Source of the DNA: JAVBKV01 sp031553885
GTDB taxonomy: Bacteria; Bacteroidota; Bacteroidia; Bacteroidales; Azobacteroidaceae
NCBI GenBank assembly: GCA_031553885.1
Contig: JAVBKV010000040.1
Span: 62,001-126,000, forward strand
Length of the DNA stretch: 64,000 bases
Direction of reading: 5' to 3'
The notes below the pieces were generated by a model that saw nothing but the letters and a program-made list of their open reading frames with translations, had not been told where the DNA came from and did no database searches. The position numbers and the translations under genes are program-made. Shown here in pieces: positions 25,613 to 34,850 of the stretch. Each line of letters begins with the position of its first letter. Positions within the stretch are counted from its first letter, which is position 1.

Positions 25613-28012
25613 ATGCGAGCACTTGTATCCAAGGAATTCCGATCCCTGCTTTATTCGCTTTCGGGAATTGTTTTTATGGTTATTTTTTTGATAATCAGCG
25701 GATTCCTGTTGTGGGTCGTGCCTGGTTCTTATAACATTCCGGAGAATGGTTATGCTTCGATGTCAGCCTTTTTCGAGTTGGCTCCTGTTTTGTTGTTTTT
25801 ACTGATTCCGGCATTGTCCATGCGGGTACTGGCCGAAGAAAAACGGGTACAAACCCTGCCTTTGTTAATGAGTCGTCCGGTTCGTCTGGGAGCAATTGTT
25901 CTTTCCAAAAGTATTGCTGTTTTTTTTACGGTCATGCTGAGTTTAATACCCACTTTGTTGTATGTGATTTGCATTTGGTGGTTGGGAAGTCCCGTCGGCA
26001 ACCTCGATCTGGGAGGTGTAGCCGGTTCGTATGCGGGTCTTTTGTTTTTAATAGCAGTCTTTGTCTGTATCTCGGTATTTGCGTCGTCCCTTACTTCCAG
26101 TCAGGTAATCGCACTGATTGTCGGAATGACTTTATGCGCTTTTTTCTATTGGGGATTTAATTTGTTGTCCGGATTGTTTTCTTCCGGTAAAATGCAGCTT
26201 ACTATCCGTGAGCTGGGCTTACTGTCCCATTACCGTTCGGTGCAGAGGGGATTGGTCGACAGCCGGGATCTGTTTTATATGCTGGCGGTAGGATGTTTGT
26301 TTTTCTGGCTTACACTGATCGTTCTGAAACTTCCGTTCCGTTCGTCCAGCTCTTTATTTTTAATCGTTTTGTTTGGTGCTTTCAGTGTATTGAGTTATGC
26401 AGGGTTCTGGCAGATGGACTGGACCCGGGATAAGCGCTATACCATTCGTTCGGTTACCCGGGATTTACTTAAAAAGATCGATTCTGCGGTAGAAGTCGAT
26501 GTTTACCTGGATGGGCATCTGAATCCGGGGTTTATACGTTTGCAGCAGTCTGTGTCGGACTTGCTGGACGATTTCAATCGTTTGTCGAAGGGTCAGATTC
26601 AATATAAAGTAGTCAATCCTTATTCGGAGTCCGGTTTTGTTGAAAAGCTGGATGAAAAAGGAATCCGGGGAATTGCTGTCCGGGAGCGTGATGTGGAGGG
26701 ACGGGCGTCTCAGCAGATTATCTTTCCGTGGGTTATGATCCGGACGCAGGACCGGGAACTTCCAGTTTCCCTTCTGGTCAATCAGCAAGGGCGTTCCGGA
26801 GAAGAAAACCTGAATCTTTCGATTGAAATGCTGGAGTACCAGTTGGCTCATTCCCTTGAAATGTTGATGCAAAAGGAAACGCGTAAAATTGTCTTTCTGG
26901 AAGGTCATGGAGAATTGGAAGAAGCGTATGTGAGTGATGTTTCCGATGAACTGAGCCGGTCCTGTCAGATCGACCGGGGTCGTTTGTCCGGGATCTCCGG
27001 AGAGTTGGACGATTATTCTCTGGTTGTTGTGGCCGGTCCTCAACAACCGTTTTCCGAACAGGAAAAGTATGTACTGGATCAATACCTGATGCAGGGAGGA
27101 CGAATTTTGTGGCTGGTTAACGGAGTCCGTTTGCAGTCGCCCGAAGCCTTGGCTGAAAAAGGGGAAACCGTAAGCATGGATAACGACGTTAACCTGAGGG
27201 ATATGCTTTTTACCTATGGCGTGAGGATCGATCCGGTTTTACTTCAGGATATTCAATGCCTGGAAATCCCTGTCAATACGGCTGGAGAATCTGCCGATGC
27301 ATCATTCGTTCCCAGGCCCTGGTACTATGCTCCCTTGTTGTTGCCCAACCAGGATAATCCCGTGACGAAGGGGTTGATCCCACTGAAAACCGAATTTGCC
27401 AGTACACTTTCATTGCTCCGGGAGGAAAACTCCGGTATCCGGAAGCAGGTCTTGCTTTCATCTTCCCGCCATGCTCATCTGATCGAAGTCCCGGAAAAGG
27501 TTTCCTTATGGGAAACAGAGAGACAGCAGGATACTTCTTATTTCAACCGGTCTTATTTGCCGGTATCTGTATTGTTGGAAGGGGTATTCCCATCTGTATT
27601 CAAGAACCGGATAATCAATCCGGATCAATCCGGTTCCGTTTCTTTCCGGAGTGAAAGTAAACCCACCCGGATGATTGTTGTTGCTTCGGAAGAAGTCATC
27701 CGGAACGAACTGGCCCAGACTGACGAGGGGGTTCAGGTGCTTCCGGCCGGTTATGACCGTTACTCCAACCGGCAATTCGGCAACAGGGAGTTTATAGGAA
27801 ATGCGGTAAACTATCTGATTGACGATTCTGGGTTGATTTCGCTGAAAAGTAAAGCCCTGGAGTTGCAATTGCTGGATAAGCTCAAGGTGAATCAAAACGG
27901 TACATTTTTACTTGTTGTCAACGTAATTTTATCCCCTTGTCTCCTGATTCTTTTCTTTTTTATTTTATCCGGAATCCGGAAAAGGAAATATAAAAGAAAG
28001 TCTTGGAGTTAA
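25613..28012 (+). CDS. GldF-GldG fusion: ABC-2 permease joined to extracytoplasmic Gld domain
   Basis: 799 residues. Residues 1-235 are a six-TM permease of GldF type (MRALVSKEFRSLLYSLSG, AEEKRVQTLPLLMSRPVR). A further TM at ~245-262 leads into a GldG-like region (WTRDKRYTIRSVTRDLLKKI, Gx-rich ABC-type-uncharacterised domain, IVFLEGHGELEE) ending with a C-terminal TM near 770-790. In Flavobacterium gldF and gldG are separate and, with GldA, support gliding/T9SS. Here they are one ORF, and no ATPase gene is adjacent. T9SS-type cargo in this window makes the link plausible. Start: ATG near a good promoter. Confidence 0.88.
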   Translation: MRALVSKEFRSLLYSLSGIVFMVIFLIISGFLLWVVPGSYNIPENGYASMSAFFELAPVLLFLLIPALSMRVLAEEKRVQTLPLLMSRPVRLGAIVLSKSIAVFFTVMLSLIPTLLYVICIWWLGSPVGNLDLGGVAGSYAGLLFLIAVFVCISVFASSLTSSQVIALIVGMTLCAFFYWGFNLLSGLFSSGKMQLTIRELGLLSHYRSVQRGLVDSRDLFYMLAVGCLFFWLTLIVLKLPFRSSSSLFLIVLFGAFSVLSYAGFWQMDWTRDKRYTIRSVTRDLLKKIDSAVEVDVYLDGHLNPGFIRLQQSVSDLLDDFNRLSKGQIQYKVVNPYSESGFVEKLDEKGIRGIAVRERDVEGRASQQIIFPWVMIRTQDRELPVSLLVNQQGRSGEENLNLSIEMLEYQLAHSLEMLMQKETRKIVFLEGHGELEEAYVSDVSDELSRSCQIDRGRLSGISGELDDYSLVVVAGPQQPFSEQEKYVLDQYLMQGGRILWLVNGVRLQSPEALAEKGETVSMDNDVNLRDMLFTYGVRIDPVLLQDIQCLEIPVNTAGESADASFVPRPWYYAPLLLPNQDNPVTKGLIPLKTEFASTLSLLREENSGIRKQVLLSSSRHAHLIEVPEKVSLWETERQQDTSYFNRSYLPVSVLLEGVFPSVFKNRIINPDQSGSVSFRSESKPTRMIVVASEEVIRNELAQTDEGVQVLPAGYDRYSNRQFGNREFIGNAVNYLIDDSGLISLKSKALELQLLDKLKVNQNGTFLLVVNVILSPCLLILFFFILSGIRKRKYKRKSWS

Positions 28013-28031
28013 AAATAAATTCCTATATTTG
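28003..28031 (+). promoter_or_regulatory. promoter of dnaN
   Basis: TTG (28003-28005) and TATATTTG (28024-28031), spaced by 18 nt, overlapping the end of the gldFG gene and 40 nt before the dnaN ATG. Confidence 0.65.
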
Positions 28032-28070
28032 TGGGATAAAAATCAAATCAAATAAAAAATCAAGAATAAT

Positions 28071-29195
28071 ATGAAATTTGTAGTTTCCTGTAATTCGTTA
28101 TTGAGTCATTTACAGACGATCGGAAGAGTAATTGCATCTAAGAACTCCATTCCCGTTCTGGATTGTTTCCTGTTTGAGCTTCAAGGTAGTAAGCTTACAC
28201 TTACGGCCGCTGACAGTGAGACGCGTATGGTCACTTCCATTGAAGTCAATGAAGTGACGGGTAGCGGTGTTTTTGCCGTGCCTTCCAAAAACCTGCTGGA
28301 TTCACTGAAGGAGCTTCCGGAGCAACCGATTACATTCGATATCAATGATCAGAGTCTGGAAATTTTTATTTATTACGAAAACGGGAAATACAATTTTATC
28401 GGGCAGCGGGGAGATGAGTATCCGCAGCCGAAACCGCTGAAAGACGATGCTGCCCGTTTGGCGATAGCTGCTCCGGTATTGCTTTCCGGAATCAGCCGTT
28501 CGTTGTTCGCCACCGCTGATGATGAACTTCGCCCGGTGATGAACGGACTTTATTTTGATATAACTACAGAAGATATTACTTTTGTTGCTTCCGACGGACA
28601 TAAGTTGGTTCGTTGTAAAACTCTGGAAGCCAGAGGAAACGAGAGGGCTTCTTTTATTCTTCCGAAAAAACCGGCAAACTTGCTGAAAACCATATTACCT
28701 CGTGAATCCGGGGATGTGACCATTGGTTTTGACGACAGTAATGCCTATATTACCCTGGAAAATTTCGTTGTGGTTTGCCGTCTGATTGAAGGTCGTTATC
28801 CGAATTATAACGGAGTTATTCCTACCGAAAATCCATATCGTCTGACTGTTGATCGTCTGCAGCTTCTCAATGCATTGAAACGGGTTTCCATTTTTTCAAA
28901 TCCTGCCAGCAGCTTGATTAAACTGAATATTTCGGAAAACAGCATTCTGGTTTCAGCTCAGGATATTGATTTTTCTACTTCGGCCGAAGAAACTGTTTCC
29001 TGCGTTTACGTCGGAACGAACATGAGCATCGGTTTCAAAGGAACTTACCTGATTGAAATCCTGAATAATATTCCTTCTCAGGAGGCCATGCTCGAATTAG
29101 CCGATCCTTCCCGGGCCGGACTGATTCTTCCTTCTGAAAACACGGAAGGTGAAGATCTGCTGATGTTGCTGATGCCGATGATGTTGAACGATTAA
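28071..29195 (+). CDS. dnaN: DNA polymerase III subunit beta (sliding clamp)
   Basis: 374 residues in three clamp domains: MKFVVSCNSLLSHLQTIGRVI at the start, central domain with ISRSLFATADDELRPVMNGLYF, C-terminal domain ending in LLMLLMPMML. The ring tethers the replicative polymerase and other partners to DNA. It is complete and of normal length. It is followed by a 72-base spacer made of 7-bp repeats and then the DnaQ-like exonuclease gene, a common Bacteroidales pairing. Confidence 0.97.
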   Translation: MKFVVSCNSLLSHLQTIGRVIASKNSIPVLDCFLFELQGSKLTLTAADSETRMVTSIEVNEVTGSGVFAVPSKNLLDSLKELPEQPITFDINDQSLEIFIYYENGKYNFIGQRGDEYPQPKPLKDDAARLAIAAPVLLSGISRSLFATADDELRPVMNGLYFDITTEDITFVASDGHKLVRCKTLEARGNERASFILPKKPANLLKTILPRESGDVTIGFDDSNAYITLENFVVVCRLIEGRYPNYNGVIPTENPYRLTVDRLQLLNALKRVSIFSNPASSLIKLNISENSILVSAQDIDFSTSAEETVSCVYVGTNMSIGFKGTYLIEILNNIPSQEAMLELADPSRAGLILPSENTEGEDLLMLLMPMMLND

Positions 29196-29199
29196 TTTA

Positions 29200-29262
29200 A
29201 TTGAGAATTGAGAGTTGAGAGTTACAAAAACATCATTCTCCATTCTCCATTCTCAACTTCCT
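29200..29262 (+). repeat. inverted 7-bp-period repeats in the dnaN-exonuclease spacer
   Basis: Units TTGAGAA, TTGAGAG, TTGAGAG followed by the inverted set TTCTCCA, TTCTCCA, TTCTCAA. The two halves can pair imperfectly. The array starts 5 nt after the dnaN stop, and its first half has TGA in each unit. Confidence 0.8.
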
Positions 29263-29267
29263 AAACA

Positions 29268-30038
29268 ATGAAACTGAACCTAAAAAATCCCCTGGTCTTT
29301 TTTGATTTGGAAACGACGGGGATCAATATTGTTTCCGACCGTATTGTCGAAATTTCTTACTTGAAGGTTTTTCCGAATGGAGATGAAGAATCCCGTACCC
29401 GGAGAATTAATCCGGAAATGCCTATTCCTGCTCAGGCAACGGCTGTACACGGAATCACGGATGAAGATGTAAAAGATTGTCCTGTATTCAAAGTAATAGC
29501 TAAATCCCTGGCAGCACAGATCGAAGGTTGTGACCTGGCCGGATATAACTCCAACCGTTTCGATATTCCTCTGCTCGCGGAAGAATTTTTACGTGCAGGA
29601 GTGGATCTGGATTTGATGAAACGTAAGTTTATCGATGTACAAACCATCTTTCACAAGAAAGAACAACGCACGTTATCGGCCGCTTATCAGTTCTATTGCA
29701 ATAAAAACCTGGAGGATGCCCATAGTGCGGAGGCCGATACGAAAGCTACGTATGAAATCCTGAAATCTCAACTGGACCGTTATTCTGACTTGGAAAACGA
29801 TGTGAATTTTTTGTCCGAGTTCTCAGCTTTCGGTAGTAATGTGGATTTTGCCGGAAGGGTTGTTTACAATGAAAAAAAACAGGAAGTAATCAATTTCGGA
29901 AAATACAAAGGACGTTTGGTTACCGATGTGCTGAAAGACGATCCCGGTTATTACGGTTGGATTATGCAGGGAGATTTTGCTTTGCATACCAAGAAAGTCT
30001 TCACTAATATCCGTTTGCGGGAGTTCAATAATAAATGA
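29268..30038 (+). CDS. DnaQ-like 3'-5' exonuclease
   Basis: 256 residues. DEDDh exonuclease motifs: FFDLETTG (Asp/Glu of Exo I), AGYNSNRFDIPLL (Exo II) and EDAHSAEADTKA (Exo III, His-Asp). After about residue 180 comes a short domain with INFGKYKGRLVTDVLKDDPGYYGWIM, seen in many Bacteroidetes homologues. Likely proofreading or general DNA repair exonuclease; proximity to dnaN supports a replication role. Complete, ATG start. Confidence 0.92.
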   Translation: MKLNLKNPLVFFDLETTGINIVSDRIVEISYLKVFPNGDEESRTRRINPEMPIPAQATAVHGITDEDVKDCPVFKVIAKSLAAQIEGCDLAGYNSNRFDIPLLAEEFLRAGVDLDLMKRKFIDVQTIFHKKEQRTLSAAYQFYCNKNLEDAHSAEADTKATYEILKSQLDRYSDLENDVNFLSEFSAFGSNVDFAGRVVYNEKKQEVINFGKYKGRLVTDVLKDDPGYYGWIMQGDFALHTKKVFTNIRLREFNNK

Positions 30039-30075
30039 GTTTCTACCTTTTGTGGTAATGTCTTTCAGTTAACCT

Positions 30076-30339
30076 CATTTGGCCTTTGTCCTGTACCTGA
30101 GGTTATCGAATAATCGTTCGATCAATCTCCGGTCACGAACGATGATATCGGCTATTCCTCCGATTTCATGTCGGAAATTCAATGGAACCGCCAACTCCTC
30201 TCAACCAATCCGAACTCTAGGTACGGGTAATTGTCAACTGATCGTCCAACAACACTTCATCTTTATTCAGGGAAGAGTCCTTGTCATACCATTTCTGGGT
30301 AATCATATCCCACCTTTCATTGATGAGATAGTTCTTCAT
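30076..30339 (-). pseudogene. degenerate gene fragment, family unknown
   Basis: On the minus strand, an ATG at 30339 opens 39 codons (ERWDMITQKWYDKDSSLNKD) that end at TAG. Shifted by one frame, the downstream part reads without stops as EELAVPLNFRHEIGGIADI followed by IVRDRRLIERLFDNLRYRTK. The amino acid texture of both parts is coding-like. This suggests a small gene broken by a stop and a frameshift. I cannot name its family. Confidence 0.35.
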
Positions 30340-30441
30340 TTAGGCTTAATCAATGAATCTCCGGTTTTGAAATTCCTTCTATAATCACAGCCTGATATTT
30401 GTTTCGTAAACTATTGAACAATATATAAATAAATTCGATAA

Positions 30442-30471
30442 TTGAAAATATTCAGATTTTTTTTATTTTTG
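30442..30471 (+). promoter_or_regulatory. promoter of the erythromycin-esterase-like gene
   Basis: TTG (30442-30444), 19-nt spacer, TATTTTTG (30464-30471): a good Bacteroidetes promoter about 35 nt before the ATG. Confidence 0.75.
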
Positions 30472-30506
30472 TAAAAAGAATCAAGACTTAATATAAGGTT
30501 AAGAAA

Positions 30507-32381
30507 ATGAGAAGTTTATTGTTTTTTTTACTTGGTTTCATTCTCGCACTGCCGGGCAATCTTTTTACCCAGGTTCTGGAGAATGAAAATGAAGGAGGAT
30601 ATGACTTTGATTTTCGAATTAATAAAGATTCCGAATTCAGATCTTTAGGGTGGAGAGGAGGGTTTGGTTCTCCTTTTTTAACAAAAGATACTGTTCATCT
30701 TGTAAGAGGAAAGGCTCCTTTTTGCATCTATCAGTCAACGGATATTCTCGGAAACATAATGCCAGTACTGCTGTCACTATCCCAGACTATTGCTATCAGG
30801 CCGCAAGGTAGTAAGGAGAGGGAGATCAGGGTTTCGATTCATAACAAGTGCCGCAATCTGAAAGAAGCGGAGTTACGCGTTATCTGCATGGATGGGAATG
30901 AAGATGTCCTGCGGGCGGACACTCTGGATATCAATACGGAGGAATGGAAAGAAAAGAATATTTCTTTTGCAGTAAAAAATGTCCGTTTGATCCATTTTGC
31001 CATTTTTGCCAAAGGGAAAACCGGGTTTGTTAACGATACAATCCTCACCAAAGAAAAATCAAAAGAAAGGATTCAGAATATCTGGTTGGATAGAATGACC
31101 TTGTCGGTGGATGGCCGGAAGGTCCGTGGGCCGGATGAGGAGGCGGTTGGTATGGCTTCCCTTTTTTTGGATAAGGGATCTATATTTCCATTGTGTGGGG
31201 AAGACAGCCTTTGTATCACCAAGCCCCTTGATTTTTTGAAAGGGAAAAAGTTAGTCGGTCTGGGAGAATGTTCACACCAGGTGAGGGAGATTGAGCAATC
31301 TACCTGTGAAATGTTGAAATACCTGGTACGGGAAAACGATTGCCGCCTTGTCATGTATGAACTACCGATAGACTTAGGGTTGAAAATAGACCTGTTTGTC
31401 AGGGGAGTATTCGGGATGGACGTTTGGGAGGAACTAAAAGAGATACTTACCGAATCACATTGCGATTTTGTACTTTGGCTTCGGAAACACAATGAAAAAG
31501 CATCCACACTGGTGCGCTTCGCAGGTATAGACGATACGGAAATGAGATTATCTAAGAAACCAGTATTGGACTGCATCCTTGCGCTTATGCATGAAAAGAA
31601 TAAGGGTGTATTGTTTCCTATACTCAAAAATATTTATGAAAGCAGGTATGACAAATGCCTGGAATATATAAAAGAAAGTGAGTCGGAATTGCAGTCAATA
31701 ATGGGAACGGATGATTTGAAGTGGTTCCAACGAATAGTGGAAAGACAATTAAGTGTGGCTCCCACTTTGTTTTCCAAAAATACAGACATTGAACGATGGA
31801 AACGGTTCTCCGGTCGAGATTCCCTGATGTTTGCCAATGCGGAGATATTGATTGATCGTTTTTTGCAGACGGGTGGAACTGCTGCTGTTTATGCTCATTT
31901 TCTGCACTTATATAAAAGTCGGACGCTTGAACCCTTCAGTTTGCCGGCAGGGCATTTCCTGGCAAAAAAATATGGGGATTCTTACTTTCTGATTCCAACT
32001 GTATGCGGGGACTTATATGGCTGGAGAGGCGATGAAACGGATGGTGATCTTTCTATACGTTCATCTCCCTTTTTTATCAAAAGTTTTGAATCCATTGCCT
32101 CTAAGGAAAATTCCAGGTATTTTTATTACCCGGTAGAAAAGGTTCCAGATCAGATAGACTATCTTTGGTGTTCTCCTACTCCCAGATTGGCTGGTCAATT
32201 TGTTTACAATTCTTTTAAGAAGGATAAGTTTGACGGAATCATTTTCATCAGGGAAGGGCATTTTATTAATTTGAAAGATCCGGAAAAAGAATCCAAGGAA
32301 GTTATATATGAAATTTTAGATAAAATTAAGGAAAGGCAACGAATAGCATTTGAAAGATGGGAAAAACAAATCCGAAAATAA
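30507..32381 (+). CDS. exported erythromycin-esterase-like protein
   Basis: 624 residues with a signal peptide (LLFFLLGFILALPGNLF). Residues ~25-200 form an N-terminal beta domain (WRGGFGSPF, ISIHNKC-like strands). Residues ~245-600 match the erythromycin esterase superfamily: KKLVGLGECSHQVREIEQ corresponds to the family motif GLGEATHG..E, with the Glu and His kept. RDSLMFANAEILIDR and AAVYAHFLHLYKS correspond to the later RD and H motifs. EreA-type enzymes hydrolyse macrolide lactones, but most Bacteroidetes members have unknown substrates, so resistance should not be assumed. Single-gene unit with its own promoter. Confidence 0.82.
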   Translation: MRSLLFFLLGFILALPGNLFTQVLENENEGGYDFDFRINKDSEFRSLGWRGGFGSPFLTKDTVHLVRGKAPFCIYQSTDILGNIMPVLLSLSQTIAIRPQGSKEREIRVSIHNKCRNLKEAELRVICMDGNEDVLRADTLDINTEEWKEKNISFAVKNVRLIHFAIFAKGKTGFVNDTILTKEKSKERIQNIWLDRMTLSVDGRKVRGPDEEAVGMASLFLDKGSIFPLCGEDSLCITKPLDFLKGKKLVGLGECSHQVREIEQSTCEMLKYLVRENDCRLVMYELPIDLGLKIDLFVRGVFGMDVWEELKEILTESHCDFVLWLRKHNEKASTLVRFAGIDDTEMRLSKKPVLDCILALMHEKNKGVLFPILKNIYESRYDKCLEYIKESESELQSIMGTDDLKWFQRIVERQLSVAPTLFSKNTDIERWKRFSGRDSLMFANAEILIDRFLQTGGTAAVYAHFLHLYKSRTLEPFSLPAGHFLAKKYGDSYFLIPTVCGDLYGWRGDETDGDLSIRSSPFFIKSFESIASKENSRYFYYPVEKVPDQIDYLWCSPTPRLAGQFVYNSFKKDKFDGIIFIREGHFINLKDPEKESKEVIYEILDKIKERQRIAFERWEKQIRK

Positions 32382-32449
32382 TTTCTAATTTGAGACTATC
32401 CTTTTCTCAATGCCTATTTTGTGGCCTGACCTGTAATATCATGTGCTTG

Positions 32450-33001
32450 TTATTGGATTAAAATATACACTAACGGTATCAGTAAACCTCCCAATAACCA
32501 CCATTTTCCACTCCCTGCCATGCCTTTTTTTCCTTTGACCATAAAAATACCCGAAATGGCAAAAAAGACCAGGGAGAAAGCAAAGAAATCGGCCATGTAG
32601 TTCCAACCGGTGACTTTATTGTAGTGCAGGCGATTGATCCAGTAAATGAAAGCCCGCTTGCTGTTCAGTTCGTAATCCGTATATCCGCTTTTGATATTAT
32701 AAACACCAATTCCTCCTTCCAGCATCAGGCGATGGTGTTCATCGTCGATGGCAAGTACTTTTTTGAGTTTGGGAAGTCCTTTCTGATCGTTCCAGTTGAC
32801 GGTCAGTTCATCTTTCGAAAGACCGGATTCCAGTTGTACGGATTTTGCTTCCGTTTTGAAAGCAAAATCCTTCTGATGAATCCGGTTGAGCAGAAAACCC
32901 GATATTCCGTAGATCAGGCAGACACCCACCATGAGAAAACCCAGGTCCCGGTGAATGATACGCAGCCAGCGCAGGATTTTTTTATCATTCAACGGTTTCA
33001 T
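32450..33001 (-). CDS. PepSY-associated TM protein
   Basis: 183 residues. An N-terminal TM with the PepSY-TM signature (RWLRIIHRDLGFLMVGVCLIYGISG), a periplasmic loop of ~90 residues, and two C-terminal TM segments (FFAFSLVFFAISGIFMVKG and WWLLGGLLIPLVYILI). Related proteins occur in siderophore or haem uptake loci and some reduce metal chelates. It overlaps the preceding lipoprotein gene by 17 nt and is the last gene of the eight-gene TonB cluster. Confidence 0.85.
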   Translation of the reverse strand: MKPLNDKKILRWLRIIHRDLGFLMVGVCLIYGISGFLLNRIHQKDFAFKTEAKSVQLESGLSKDELTVNWNDQKGLPKLKKVLAIDDEHHRLMLEGGIGVYNIKSGYTDYELNSKRAFIYWINRLHYNKVTGWNYMADFFAFSLVFFAISGIFMVKGKKGMAGSGKWWLLGGLLIPLVYILIQ

Positions 33002-33527
33002 ACTTTTCTCCGTCCAGGTAGAAGATTGAATAGTAGTCTTTTCCGTTCTCCTTCATCCAATCCCTCATTTCTTTGATGTTATTCAGCTCTGCGACACAGG
33101 TTTCTGCTGAGCCGTCTTCCTTGGCTTTCTTCTCATTGGTTTCTTTTTCCCATTGGTCGATGTATTCTTTCGTCAGGCGTTTTTCTTTGAGAGTACCTGC
33201 CGTTTCAATCTTAGAACCGACCAGCTCTTTATTAAATCCGCCAATTTCACCTCCGGCTTCGATGCGCATGGTAACTTGTTTTTCGTCTCCCTGGATAAAA
33301 CAACGCTTTCCGGAATGCTTGCAGGTATGGGTTACATAACCACGTACTTTGATGGATTTATCTACATATTGGTCGGCGACTTTCAACAGATCATCCAGTT
33401 CAAAAGCCGGAATATCAGCCTTCGCCGTTACTTCTTCTGTCATTTGATCTGTCTGATCTGCTTTTTTATTGTTGTTGCAGGCAACAAGGCAAAATGCCAA
33501 AACGGAAAAAAATAATACCTTCTTCAT
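32985..33527 (-). CDS. OB-fold-like lipoprotein with Cys/His motif
   Basis: 180 residues with lipobox Cys in FCLVACNN. Residues ~45-125 have an OB/nucleic-acid-binding-like strand pattern (SIKVRGYVTHTCKHSGKRCFIQG, VTMRIEAGGEIGGF, SKIETAGTLKEKRLTKEYI). The CxHxxxxC sequence in its centre could bind a metal ion; this is inference. Similar small lipoproteins lie beside PepSY and ABC genes in Bacteroidales. It starts 53 nt after the DUF4857-like gene across a heptad-repeat spacer. Confidence 0.75.
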   Translation of the reverse strand: MKKVLFFSVLAFCLVACNNNKKADQTDQMTEEVTAKADIPAFELDDLLKVADQYVDKSIKVRGYVTHTCKHSGKRCFIQGDEKQVTMRIEAGGEIGGFNKELVGSKIETAGTLKEKRLTKEYIDQWEKETNEKKAKEDGSAETCVAELNNIKEMRDWMKENGKDYYSIFYLDGEKYETVE

Positions 33528-33540
33528 AAAATACTTTATT

Positions 33541-33587
33541 TAATTTTAATTCTTCATTTTTAACTCTTAACTCTTAATTTTTAATTC
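33541..33587 (-). repeat. 7-bp-period repeats after the DUF4857-like gene
   Basis: Minus-strand units AATTAAA, AATTAAG, AGTTAAG, AGTTAAA and so on; the TAA of the first unit is the stop codon of the gene ending at 33581. They fill the spacer to the next gene. Confidence 0.75.
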
Positions 33588-34807
33588 CTCGGTACTACCA
33601 ACAACGCAATTCCCCCCGCAATGCCTGTCACCAAAATCAGTAGGGAGCCTGTTATTTTTTGTTTCAGGTTTTGTTTTCTTGCAAAAATACAGAAAATAAT
33701 AACCAAAAGCAAATTGATACCCAGGGCTTTGAACCCGGTGAAGTGAAATTCCGGAGCGATGTAGGCGCTTTCTTTCTTTTGAAAGGTCAGGTATACCGGG
33801 AAAAGCCAGGCTGATACCTGATCCCAGCGGCCTTCAGTACGTTCGATACGGTGTTCGGCTACCCGTTGCAGGGTGTTGGCATCCAGGGCGTAATAGTGGG
33901 CTCCGGATTGATTCTTAATGGTGATTGTCCAGTAAAGCATATTGCCGAGGATGGCAAATTCGTCGGACTTCAGGTCCAGGGGATTGATATCCAGTTGTAC
34001 CGGTTGGTATTTTCCGGCATCACCTTCCAATATATACACTTCTCCTTTTTTACTGAACAGGAACCCGTAAAATCGTTTATCAGCTACTTCCAGCATGGAA
34101 AAATGGGCGATATCGATGCTTTGTCCCACTTTTGTGTCTTTTACATACGGGCGACCGTTGACCATTTTAGTGTGAAACAGTTGCCCCTGGCTGTCCAATG
34201 AGAAATATCCTTCGTCGTAGGGTTTCCGGGGATTCATATTTCCCGAATTCCATTGTGAGGGAAACTTAAATCCTTCTTTTTCCAATGCACTCTGGAAAAG
34301 CTCCGATTTTTCCGGATTGACGGTATTGGTTTGCACATCAATAAATTCGATGTTATTTTTCAAACGGAAAATATCGTCGGGAATTTCCAGTTTTCCTCTT
34401 TTCGGCATGGACTCGAACAGGATATAAAGTCCCAGATCCGGTTGTTGCATTTCATCCGGGTTGAAACGGAAAACGACACTTTTAGCACGGATTTGTTTTA
34501 CATCGACAGCTTTTCCGTGGATACTGTCCGGCATTTTTCCATTCATCACCAACTGCCTGTAATTGAGCAGGGGCAGGAGGGAGTCGATCTGATTGTCTTT
34601 ATAGCTGTGGCCGTCAAGATCTTTCAGCGGGGTCTTTTTATCTTTGTATTCAATGATGCATAATTTTTCCAGCATCGAACTGTAATGGATAAACGGATAT
34701 TTTTCCGGTGTATAAGTCGCTTTTTTTACTAAGGATGGAACTCCCCACATCCCGATCAAACTGACAAATACCAAAATAACTATGTAAATGAGGTGTTTAT
34801 TTTTCAT
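33581..34807 (-). CDS. DUF4857-like membrane protein
   Basis: 408 residues from the ATG at 34807; a longer frame would use TTG. An N-terminal TM (HLIYIVILVFVSLIGMWGV) is followed by ~310 extracytoplasmic residues and two TM segments at the C-terminus (ALGINLLLVIIFCIFA, ITGSLLILVTGIAGGIALLV). From memory the sequence fits DUF4857, whose members follow ABC ATPase/permease genes in Bacteroidales. No enzymatic motif is visible. Probably a third component of the adjacent ABC system. Confidence 0.75.
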   Translation of the reverse strand: MKNKHLIYIVILVFVSLIGMWGVPSLVKKATYTPEKYPFIHYSSMLEKLCIIEYKDKKTPLKDLDGHSYKDNQIDSLLPLLNYRQLVMNGKMPDSIHGKAVDVKQIRAKSVVFRFNPDEMQQPDLGLYILFESMPKRGKLEIPDDIFRLKNNIEFIDVQTNTVNPEKSELFQSALEKEGFKFPSQWNSGNMNPRKPYDEGYFSLDSQGQLFHTKMVNGRPYVKDTKVGQSIDIAHFSMLEVADKRFYGFLFSKKGEVYILEGDAGKYQPVQLDINPLDLKSDEFAILGNMLYWTITIKNQSGAHYYALDANTLQRVAEHRIERTEGRWDQVSAWLFPVYLTFQKKESAYIAPEFHFTGFKALGINLLLVIIFCIFARKQNLKQKITGSLLILVTGIAGGIALLVVPRN

Positions 34808-34850
34808 TTTAAATACCAAGTTCTTAGTTTTTAGTTCTTATTTCTTAGTT
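34808..34850 (-). repeat. 7-bp-period repeats after the ABC permease gene
   Basis: Minus-strand units ACTAAGA, AATAAGA, ACTAAAA, ACTAAGA between the permease stop and the DUF4857-like ATG, with TAA in each unit. Confidence 0.75.

Larger units (their letters stand above)
30039..30506. other. intergenic region with gene remnant and promoter
   Basis: 468 bases. Bases 30070-30340 contain the coding-like remnant listed separately; the last 65 bases hold the promoter of the next gene. The plus-strand open frame at 30079-30384 is the antisense of the remnant and is not credited. Confidence 0.5.

Noticed and set aside
30079..30384. 101-codon plus-strand ORF
   Set aside because: Lies antisense to the better-supported minus-strand remnant and has no signal peptide or motif.
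30507..32381. Macrolide resistance gene
   Set aside because: Only superfamily motifs are shared with erythromycin esterases; an N-terminal extra domain and signal peptide argue against a simple EreA/EreB assignment.
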